NCBI GenBank assembly: GCA_003526525.1
Contig: DPVV01000347.1
Location: 1-5,427 of the forward strand
Direction of reading: 5' to 3'
Length of the DNA: 5,427 bases
From: Lachnoclostridium phytofermentans
Lineage (GTDB): Bacteria; Bacillota; Clostridia; Lachnospirales; Lachnospiraceae
The translations under genes were made by a program, and so were the position numbers. Below the pieces are notes generated by a model, which searched no databases, was not told where the DNA came from, and saw nothing but the letters and a program-made list of their open reading frames with translations. Positions 1 through 5,285 of the stretch are shown one piece after another. Each line of letters opens with the position of its first letter. Within the stretch, counting starts at the first letter, position 1.

Positions 1-5
1 CTTAT

Positions 6-10
6 GGAGG
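6..10 (+). promoter_or_regulatory. Ribosome binding site that fixes the dedA start
   Basis: GGAGG ends five bases before the ATG at 16. The upstream in-frame ATG at 4 overlaps this motif, so it is very unlikely to be the start. Confidence 0.8.
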
Positions 11-15
11 TACTT

Positions 16-621
16 ATGGATTTTGTTGTCCGTTTTATCTATAAAAATGGACTATTCGCCATGTTTATTATTATTCTCCTTGAATACGGTTGCTTTCCAA
101 TCTCCAGTGAGATTGTCTTACCTTTTTCTGGTGCTGTTGCATCTCTTCAGAATATTTCATTCTTTCTTATGCTTCCAGTTAGCGTATGTGCTGGAATTAT
201 AGGTACTAGTTTCTGTTACTTCGTTGGTAGAATTGGTGGACATCGTATCTTAGAAAAAATTACGACGAAATTTCCAAAAACGAAGAAAAGCATAGATGCC
301 TCCTATCAGCGCTTTGATCGCTACGGCTCCTATGTCGTTTGCTTTGGGCGAATGGTTCCAATTATCCGTACTTACATAGCGTTTGTTGCAGGAGCGGTAA
401 AACAACCCTATCCTGTATTCGCCTTATTCTCTATCATTGGTATTACTTTATGGAATACCTTATTAATCGGTATTGGATATATTCTTCGAGGCAATTGGTC
501 CAATACAGTAACTTATTATACTAAATATAAAGATATTCTGATTCCTGTACTTCTGTTAGTAATTTTATTTTTGGTTGCTCGAAAGATTCGTAAGAATAAG
601 CGTACGGAAGAAGCTAAGTAA
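16..621 (+). CDS. DedA/VTT-family integral membrane protein
   Basis: A 201-residue membrane protein of the DedA (VTT, formerly SNARE-associated) family. Seen in the sequence: an early hydrophobic stretch (about residues 12-24) runs into the family signature LLEYG-FPISSE-LP at 21-36, including E23 and E32. A second hydrophobic block lies at 48-72. The conserved GRMVPIIRTY motif is at 111-120 (R112, P115, R118), followed by AGAV, the W146-N147 segment and GYILRGNW at 154-161. A final membrane span covers about 174-188, and the tail is basic. The length fits the family (about 200). Established knowledge: several DedA proteins recycle undecaprenyl phosphate or other lipids across the membrane. 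Inference: this one may do the same, but its substrate cannot be read from sequence. The start at 16 is chosen over the in-frame ATG at 4 because GGAGG at 6-10 sits five bases before it. The promoter lies outside the window. Confidence 0.92.
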   Translation: MDFVVRFIYKNGLFAMFIIILLEYGCFPISSEIVLPFSGAVASLQNISFFLMLPVSVCAGIIGTSFCYFVGRIGGHRILEKITTKFPKTKKSIDASYQRFDRYGSYVVCFGRMVPIIRTYIAFVAGAVKQPYPVFALFSIIGITLWNTLLIGIGYILRGNWSNTVTYYTKYKDILIPVLLLVILFLVARKIRKNKRTEEAK

Positions 622-662
622 ATAAGTTGATAGAATTGCATCCATACTGGGTGATCAAGAGC

Positions 663-684
663 AAAAAAAGCTCGCTTCGCGAAC
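663..684 (-). terminator. Intrinsic terminator facing the minus strand
   Basis: Read on the minus strand, GTTCGC (684-679), loop GAA, and GCGAGC (675-670) form a 6-bp stem with one G-U pair, followed directly by seven T (669-663). This is a good back-stop terminator for the pyrF-MATE transcript. A competing weaker hairpin, GAGC-A7-GCTC, occupies 659-673 on the plus strand. Confidence 0.65.
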
Positions 685-703
685 TTATCCTTGTAATTAA
701 ATT

Positions 704-738
704 AAAGGAGGAATGCAAAAATGATGCATTCCTCCTTT
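704..738. terminator. Bidirectional hairpin terminator between converging genes
   Basis: A perfect 14-bp inverted repeat (704-717 with 725-738) encloses a 7-base loop. The arms end in AAA and TTT, so each transcript leaves the stem with a T-rich tail: TTTCTTAAT on the plus strand and TTTAATTTAATT on the minus strand. It lies 82 bases past the dedA stop and 46 bases past the MATE stop, as expected for a shared terminator. The uridine tails are interrupted, so efficiency in either direction is not certain. Confidence 0.8.
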
Positions 739-784
739 CTTAATAAAAAAATATGCGTCGCTAGCTTTTTCTTATCACGACTTA

Positions 785-2140
785 TTATTGTACAACGACT
801 GATTTATTCTTCCACTTACCACTAGCATATCGTATCGTACCGATTGCTCCTGTAATAAACCAATTGAGCCCAGTAGCCCACCAGATTCCCATATAATCAA
901 TTGCTGGAATTTTTGTTAAAACACTGGCAAATATAACACGACATAAAACTTCAGAAATTCCCATAATCATTGGTATCTTCATATCTCCCGCACCACTTAA
1001 TACATTACGTGAAACATAAATCATACCTACTGGAATATAGAACATACAGGTAACACGTACCGCTTTTTGTCCAATCTCTGCGACTTCGCTTACATTCGTA
1101 AATAGTTTCATTACAGCCCCGCTAAAGAAATACATACAAGGCATCATGATTAAGCTAAATACAACAATTATTTTTGTTGCAGACCAAAATCCTTTTTTAA
1201 CTCGGTCAATACGCATCGCACCGATGTTTTGTCCTGTATAGGAAGCTACGGATAACCCTAGAGACATACCAGGCATTAGGACTAGCTGTTCAATACGTTG
1301 TGCAGCTGTCGCTGCTGCTACTACCGTTTTCCCGTATTGGTTTATTACACGTTGTAATACAATCGTTGAGATAGCAACAAAAGAATTCTGTAATGCAGCA
1401 GGGATTCCAAGATAAATACATTTTTTCATAATTCCTTTATCAATCTTAAACTCTTTGATTGGCATACGAATTAATGGTATTTTACGAAATCCTGTTATGA
1501 TACATCCTATTCCTGATACTGCTTGCGCTATAATGGTAGCAATCGCTGCTCCTGCAACTCCCCAACCAAATCCTATAACAAAGAGAAGATCTAGAACTAT
1601 ATTTACCACACAAGCTACCACAAGGTAATGAAGTGGTGTTTTCGAATCTCCCAGCGCTCTCATAACTGATGCCATGCCATTGTATCCAGCATTCCCAAGG
1701 ATTCCAATACATGTTATCTTAAGATAAATATTCGCATCATCTAGAATTTCTACTGGAGTATCTAATTTAATTAAAAGTTGTCTGCTAAATAAAAATCCAA
1801 GTAATCCCATAATAGCAGAGACTATAATAATTAGGTAAGTTGCTGTTGCAAAGGAACGTTTGACATTTTCTTCATCTTTTGCTCCAAAATATTGGGATAT
1901 GATAATCCCGATTCCAGCTGCTAATCCCATCGTTAGGGATATGATTAAAAAGTTAAGGGCCCAAGTTGAGCCTACAGCAGCAAGTGCGCTATCACCATTT
2001 ACATTACCAACAACAATGGAATCCACCATACTATAGAGCTGTTGAAATAAATTACCAATTAGCATTGGTACAGCAAAGTGTACCAATAGCTTAGTAGGGT
2101 TCCCCTCAGTCATATCATTAATATACGTTTTATTACTCAT
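785..2140 (-). CDS. MATE-family multidrug/metabolite efflux transporter
   Basis: A 451-residue, strongly hydrophobic protein with the two-fold repeat of MATE (multi-antimicrobial extrusion) transporters and the family's usual length, consistent with 12 membrane spans. Seen: the N-terminal half carries P25, the LFQQLYSMVDSIVVG signature at 31-45 (D40), ALAAVG at 52-57, SQYFGAKD at 82-89 and MRALGDSKTPL at 160-170. The C-terminal half repeats the pattern with GIPAALQNS at 245-253, AAQRIEQL at 279-286, YTGQNIGA at 301-308 and NVLSGAGDMKIPM at 379-391. Members export cationic drugs or metabolites by antiport with Na+ or H+; substrate and ion cannot be assigned here. The start has AGGGGA at 2145-2150 with a short four-base spacer. 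The gene begins 19 bases after the pyrF stop with no terminator or clear promoter between, so it is probably co-transcribed with pyrF. Hairpin terminators follow it. Confidence 0.93.
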   Translation of the reverse strand: MSNKTYINDMTEGNPTKLLVHFAVPMLIGNLFQQLYSMVDSIVVGNVNGDSALAAVGSTWALNFLIISLTMGLAAGIGIIISQYFGAKDEENVKRSFATATYLIIIVSAIMGLLGFLFSRQLLIKLDTPVEILDDANIYLKITCIGILGNAGYNGMASVMRALGDSKTPLHYLVVACVVNIVLDLLFVIGFGWGVAGAAIATIIAQAVSGIGCIITGFRKIPLIRMPIKEFKIDKGIMKKCIYLGIPAALQNSFVAISTIVLQRVINQYGKTVVAAATAAQRIEQLVLMPGMSLGLSVASYTGQNIGAMRIDRVKKGFWSATKIIVVFSLIMMPCMYFFSGAVMKLFTNVSEVAEIGQKAVRVTCMFYIPVGMIYVSRNVLSGAGDMKIPMIMGISEVLCRVIFASVLTKIPAIDYMGIWWATGLNWFITGAIGTIRYASGKWKNKSVVVQ

Positions 2141-2159
2141 TATTTCCCCTGTACTCTAT

Positions 2160-3089
2160 CTATTCTTTATGAGATAATGCCTGGTTTATATCTTCTCTCA
2201 TATCAATAACCGCCTGTCTTGAAGCATCTGCAAAATTTGCAGCACCAAAACTCTCATATGTGGATTGCTTATATGCTGCTATAATTCCACGGGAGGAATT
2301 GATGATTGCTCCTAAGCCATCTTCATTAAAATAAGGAGCAAGATCAGAAGCTTTTCCACCTTGTGCGCCATAACCCGGTACTAATATATATGTCTTAGGC
2401 ATTAATTTACGAAGAACCTTTCCCATCTCAGGATAGGTTGCTCCAACAACGGCACCGATATAACTATACTTTTCACCCATACACATCTCGCCCCACTCAG
2501 CAACCTTTTTCCCAACTAATTCATAGAGTGGTTTACCATCAATAAACTGATCCTGAAATTCACCACTGGATGGGTTTGAGGTTTTCACCAAAATAAATAA
2601 ACCTTTGTTTTCTTCCTTACATACATCAATAAATGGTGTAATTCCATCTGAACCAAGATATGGGTTCACTGTTGCAAAATCTTCATCAAAGCCATAATAA
2701 GACTTATTACCTACTGTAACTTTACCAAGGTGTCCAGTAGCATAAGCTGCGGAAGTAGAACCAATATCACCTCGTTTAATATCGCCTATTACGACAAGGT
2801 CCTTTTCCTTACAGTAATCAACAGTCTTCTTAAATGCAATCATCCCTGGAATTCCAAATTGCTCATACATAGCAATCTGAGGTTTCACAGCCGGAATTAA
2901 GTCATAGGTTGCATCTACGATTGCTTTGTTAAACTGCCAAATTGCTTCTGCTGCACCTTCAAGTGTCTCACCAAACTCGCCAAATGCTTTTTCTAAAACA
3001 TGCTTAGGGATATAGCTTAACATTGGGTCTAAACCTACTACGATAGGTGCATTGTTCTGTTCTATTTTGCTTATGAGTTTTTGAATCAT
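2160..3089 (-). CDS. pyrF: Orotidine 5'-phosphate decarboxylase, type 2
   Basis: PyrF decarboxylates orotidine 5'-monophosphate to UMP, the last step of de novo pyrimidine synthesis, in the cytosol. At 309 residues it fits the longer type-2 subfamily rather than the roughly 240-residue type 1. Seen: GLDP at 19-22 (D21), AVKPQ at 67-71 (K69), and the catalytic segment GDIKRGDIGSTSAAYA at 102-117, which supplies the Asp-Lys-Asp catalytic residues (D103, K105, D108). Further on are VNPYLG at 141-146, the phosphate-loop-like VPGYGAQGG at 237-245, and NSSRG at 264-268 with R267. The start ATG has GGAGGA at 3096-3101 six bases upstream. A promoter sits just upstream and would give a short leader of about 28 nt, leaving no room for an attenuator. 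The next gene in the unit encodes a MATE transporter. Confidence 0.96.
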   Translation of the reverse strand: MIQKLISKIEQNNAPIVVGLDPMLSYIPKHVLEKAFGEFGETLEGAAEAIWQFNKAIVDATYDLIPAVKPQIAMYEQFGIPGMIAFKKTVDYCKEKDLVVIGDIKRGDIGSTSAAYATGHLGKVTVGNKSYYGFDEDFATVNPYLGSDGITPFIDVCKEENKGLFILVKTSNPSSGEFQDQFIDGKPLYELVGKKVAEWGEMCMGEKYSYIGAVVGATYPEMGKVLRKLMPKTYILVPGYGAQGGKASDLAPYFNEDGLGAIINSSRGIIAAYKQSTYESFGAANFADASRQAVIDMREDINQALSHKE

Positions 3090-3123
3090 ATCGAATCCTC
3101 CAGGGTATATTTTTCAAAGGAAG

Positions 3124-3152
3124 AGTATAACATAAAAAATACTTGACTGCAA
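3124..3152 (-). promoter_or_regulatory. Sigma-A-type promoter for pyrF-MATE
   Basis: On the minus strand, TTGCAG (3152-3147) and TATACT (3129-3124) are separated by exactly 17 bases, with a T-rich spacer. The predicted transcription start near 3117 lies about 28 bases before the pyrF ATG. The hexamers match the housekeeping consensus at 4 of 6 and 5 of 6 positions. Confidence 0.75.
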
Positions 3153-3250
3153 TAGAAAACCAGACACTAATTACATAAAACGGCTCTGATAAATTTCTTA
3201 CCTAATCCTGTAACTAACTTAACTCATTCTATAAAACATGCAATAAATAA

Positions 3251-3290
3251 AAAACCGCTTTTCGTTAGATTTCTTCTAAAAAGCGGTTTT
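3251..3290 (-). terminator. Intrinsic terminator after pyrC
   Basis: A perfect 12-bp inverted repeat (3251-3262 with 3279-3290, core CCGC/GCGG) surrounds a 16-base interior that can itself pair as TAGA (3266-3269) with TCTA (3275-3278). On the minus strand the stem leads into TTTT then TTATTTATTG, a U-rich tail. It lies 58 bases past the pyrC stop and before the pyrF promoter, separating the two pyrimidine genes into different transcripts. Confidence 0.85.
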
Positions 3291-3348
3291 GTATCTTAGT
3301 ATAATTTTATGTTATGAAAGAAATAGTAATTTGAAACTTGTAATGATA

Positions 3349-4629
3349 CTATTCTTCTGCCTGATATACAACCTCTCCAGCTGCTATCGTAAGCATTACT
3401 TTACCACAAACTTTTCTTCCATGAAACGGTGTATTTTTCCCTTTGGAATAGAACTTTGTTGCATCAATCTCATAGTCCTTATCAAAGTCAGCGATTACAA
3501 TATCCGCCATCTTACCAGGTTCTAAGCTTCCTTTCTCTATTCCAAGAATTCTTGCTGGATTGTAACTCATCTTCTCCACCATCTGCATCGGTGTTAGATA
3601 CCCCGTCTTCACCAACTCTGTATAGGTTAAGCTAAATGCTGTTTCGGATCCAACAATACCAAATGGAGCTCTTGACATAGAATTTTTCTTCTCCTCTTCT
3701 CCATGAGGTGCATGGTCGGTAGAGATTACCTCCATAATATTTTGTTTTAATCCTTCTTTTAGTGCCTGCACATCTTCTTTGCTACGAAGTGGAGGATTCA
3801 TCTTATAATTTGCATCATCACCAGGGATATCCTCATCGCTTAATATAAAATGGTGAGGGCAAACTTCCGCAGTTACACTGATACCAAGTTCCTTTGCCAT
3901 CTTAACTAAAGCCACGGAAGCTTTGGTGGAGCAATGACATAGGTGAAGCTTTGCTCCAGTCTCTCCTGCTAAGAAGATATCTCGCGCAGTAATCACGTCT
4001 TCTACTGCATTTGTAATTCCACGTAGATTTAATTCTTCTGCCTTTTTCCCGGCATTCATAGCACCGTTTCGTACTAGTTGTTTATCCTCACAGTGCGCAA
4101 ACATTACGAGCCCAGCATCCTTCACTGCTTTTAACCCTTCGACATATAATAACACATCCATAACAGATTTTCCGTCTTCGCTAAATGCGAGGGCACCAGC
4201 TTTCTCCATTCCCTCAATATCAGCTAACTCTTTTCCCATCTGTCCTACGGTAACTGCACCAACCGGTATAATATGAATCTTTGCATCCGACTTTGCCTTT
4301 TGATTTAGCAGCTCAACCATGTCTTTCGAATCGATGGCTGGATTTGTATTTGGCATAGGGCAAATCGTTGTGTATCCCCCTGCTGCAGCTGCCATTGCAC
4401 CTGTCTTAATCGTCTCCTTGAATTCAAAACCAGGCTCTCTAAGATGTACATGTAGATCTATAAATCCAGGCATTACATGTTTTCCACTAGCATCAATCAC
4501 AGTTGCTTCTGGATCTTCCATGTTTTCTGCTACCTTACTTATCGTTTCTCCCTCGATTAATAAATCATATCTGCCTTCTTTTTTTGTTGCTGGGTCCAGT
4601 ATATACCCGTTTTTTATTAATACTTTCAT
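3349..4629 (-). CDS. pyrC: Dihydroorotase, class I
   Basis: PyrC reversibly cyclises N-carbamoyl-aspartate to dihydroorotate, the third step of de novo pyrimidine synthesis, using a metal centre in an amidohydrolase TIM-barrel. The 426 residues match the class I (Bacillus-type) enzyme of about 428. Seen: the HxH metal ligands H60 and H62 in DLHVHLREPG, with R64 for substrate binding; MPNTNPAID at 92-100; D152 in FSEDG, where the aspartate occupies the usual bridging-ligand position; H179 in FAHCED; H232 in HLCHCST; N278 in MNPPLR; and the catalytic D305 with H307 in STDHAPHG. C-terminal NPARILGIEKGSLEPGKMADIVI (357-379) is the typical amidohydrolase end. All expected active-site residues are present. 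The ATG at 4629 is chosen over in-frame upstream starts (ATG 4644, TTG 4692) because AGGAGG lies at 4636-4641. The Nudix gene precedes it by 74 bases; an intrinsic terminator follows. Confidence 0.97.
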   Translation of the reverse strand: MKVLIKNGYILDPATKKEGRYDLLIEGETISKVAENMEDPEATVIDASGKHVMPGFIDLHVHLREPGFEFKETIKTGAMAAAAGGYTTICPMPNTNPAIDSKDMVELLNQKAKSDAKIHIIPVGAVTVGQMGKELADIEGMEKAGALAFSEDGKSVMDVLLYVEGLKAVKDAGLVMFAHCEDKQLVRNGAMNAGKKAEELNLRGITNAVEDVITARDIFLAGETGAKLHLCHCSTKASVALVKMAKELGISVTAEVCPHHFILSDEDIPGDDANYKMNPPLRSKEDVQALKEGLKQNIMEVISTDHAPHGEEEKKNSMSRAPFGIVGSETAFSLTYTELVKTGYLTPMQMVEKMSYNPARILGIEKGSLEPGKMADIVIADFDKDYEIDATKFYSKGKNTPFHGRKVCGKVMLTIAAGEVVYQAEE

Positions 4630-4633
4630 CTTA

Positions 4634-4641
4634 CTCCTCCT
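4634..4641 (-). promoter_or_regulatory. Ribosome binding site that fixes the pyrC start
   Basis: AGGAGGAG on the minus strand, with its AGGAGG core six bases before the ATG at 4629. The alternative in-frame ATG at 4644 overlaps this motif and has no such site of its own, so the shorter 426-residue protein is preferred. Confidence 0.85.
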
Positions 4642-4662
4642 GCGCATCTTTTTGCACTTCTG

Positions 4663-4696
4663 AAGTTTGCACTGAGGATTACGTAGGCACAAACTT
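4663..4696 (-). other. Inverted repeat (RNA hairpin) between the Nudix gene and pyrC
   Basis: In the minus-strand transcript, AAGTTTGTGC (4696-4687) can pair with GTGCAAACTT (4672-4663): ten base pairs with two adjacent G-U wobbles and a 14-base loop. No U-run follows, so it does not look like an intrinsic terminator. It starts 7 bases past the Nudix stop codon and ends 21 bases before the pyrC ribosome binding site. Function is unknown; RNA processing or mild effects on pyrC translation are possible. Confidence 0.45.
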
Positions 4697-4703
4697 TTTG
4701 AAT

Positions 4704-5102
4704 CTAAAATTCCATCACCATTCTTAAATCATGAATGATATCCTCATTATCAATATGTTTTGCAAATTGCTTTGGTACAACCCACATCATCTTTTGCAAA
4801 TCTTCTGAGAGTATGGTCTCTGTTTGTAACGCAAAACATTCGTAGCAAATTCCAATATAAAAGGTATCACCTACCATGTAAGTCCAAGTATATAAGACAC
4901 GATCCATTACAGAATCAATTCCTAATTGTTCTCTTATCAGTCTTACCACGGCTTTATCTGGTGATTCACCAAATTCAATCTGACCATCGACAAAGCCCCA
5001 ACGATATGGATCTTGAATTCTGTCATCATACCAACGTTGTACAATGGCATATTTCCCTTCATTTTTTACAAGTCCCTTAACTACGATTTTATACTTTTCC
5101 AT
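4704..5102 (-). CDS. Nudix-fold protein with a degenerate Nudix box
   Basis: A 132-residue protein, the usual size for a single Nudix domain. Nudix enzymes hydrolyse nucleoside diphosphates linked to another moiety. Seen: a beta strand-like start (KYKIVVKGLVKNEGKYAIVQRW), then WGFVDGQIEFGESP at 35-48 and AVVRLIREQLGI at 51-62. These align with the Nudix box Gx5Ex7REUxEExGU: G40, E46, R54, I56, E58, G61 and I62 are kept. However, the Glu after R54 is L55, and the second Glu of the EE pair is Q59. The usual GG before the box is D39-G40. Because these glutamates bind the catalytic metal, activity may be altered or lost; a binding or sensing role is possible. The start is supported by AGGAGG at 5109-5114, six bases upstream. 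It lies between truA and pyrC on the same strand; its substrate cannot be assigned. Confidence 0.85.
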   Translation of the reverse strand: MEKYKIVVKGLVKNEGKYAIVQRWYDDRIQDPYRWGFVDGQIEFGESPDKAVVRLIREQLGIDSVMDRVLYTWTYMVGDTFYIGICYECFALQTETILSEDLQKMMWVVPKQFAKHIDNEDIIHDLRMVMEF

Positions 5103-5117
5103 ACTGTGCCTCCTAAT

Positions 5118-5227
5118 GTATTACACCATTTGGGTGTTCACCTTTTAGGTGTTCACCTTTCGGTAATTCACCTCTTTGGTGATTACCTATTTGTTCACCT
5201 CTTTGTGTTCACTTCTACGGTGTTAAT
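5118..5227. repeat. Degenerate tandem array of ~15-bp GGTGTTCACC-type units
   Basis: About seven or eight head-to-tail units fill most of the leader between truA and the Nudix gene. Plus-strand units: 5118-5132 (GTATTACACCATTTG, diverged), 5133-5147 (GGTGTTCACCTTTTA), 5148-5161 (GGTGTTCACCTTTC), 5162-5177 (GGTAATTCACCTCTTT), 5178-5192 (GGTGATTACCTATTT), 5193-5204 (GTTCACCTCTTT, lacking its first bases), 5205-5218 (GTGTTCACTTCTAC) and a last partial GGTGTTAATG at 5219-5228. The consensus is roughly GGTGTTCACCTYTTT, with unit lengths of 12-16. Most units contain a small inverted repeat, GGTG-TT-CACC. The array ends just before the Nudix ribosome binding site. There are no unique spacers, so it is not CRISPR. 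Function is unknown; protein-binding sites, an RNA leader element or a slippage-prone minisatellite are all possible. Confidence 0.75.
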
Positions 5228-5285
5228 GCAGCAGAATTTCCACTCCTATTTAACCCTATGGTAACTTGCTGATTGTTTTTTATTA

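Noticed and set aside
721..825. Small plus-strand peptide starting at 721 after AAAGGAGG
   Set aside because: The ribosome binding site is buried in a perfect 14-bp terminator stem and the frame runs into the 3' end of the MATE gene on the other strand.
3143..3171. Plus-strand promoter (TTGACT with ACTAAT, 17-bp spacing)
   Set aside because: The -10 match is weak and no plus-strand gene follows. The TTGACT is probably a by-product of the minus-strand pyrF promoter region.
4319..4663. Plus-strand open frame of 114 codons antisense to pyrC
   Set aside because: It lies almost entirely opposite the catalytic part of pyrC, has no ribosome binding site worth naming, and its hydrophobic translation is what an antisense frame of pyrC would give.
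4630..4692. N-terminal extension of PyrC by 21 residues from a TTG
   Set aside because: The extension is basic and cysteine-containing, unlike known dihydroorotases. The pyrC ribosome binding site lies inside it, and the ATG at 4629 gives the normal family length.
4760..5080. Plus-strand open frame of 106 codons antisense to the Nudix gene
   Set aside because: It is fully contained opposite the Nudix gene, which has a recognisable fold and a strong ribosome binding site; the antisense translation resembles no family I recognise.
5118..5227. CRISPR array
   Set aside because: Units are about 15 bases with no unique spacers, are degenerate, and no cas genes are present.
5013..5264. Plus-strand open frame whose translation shows five-residue repeats (LGVHL-like)
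   Set aside because: The peptide periodicity comes from the 15-bp DNA repeat. Unit lengths vary by non-multiples of three, so the frame is not maintained, and there is no start signal.
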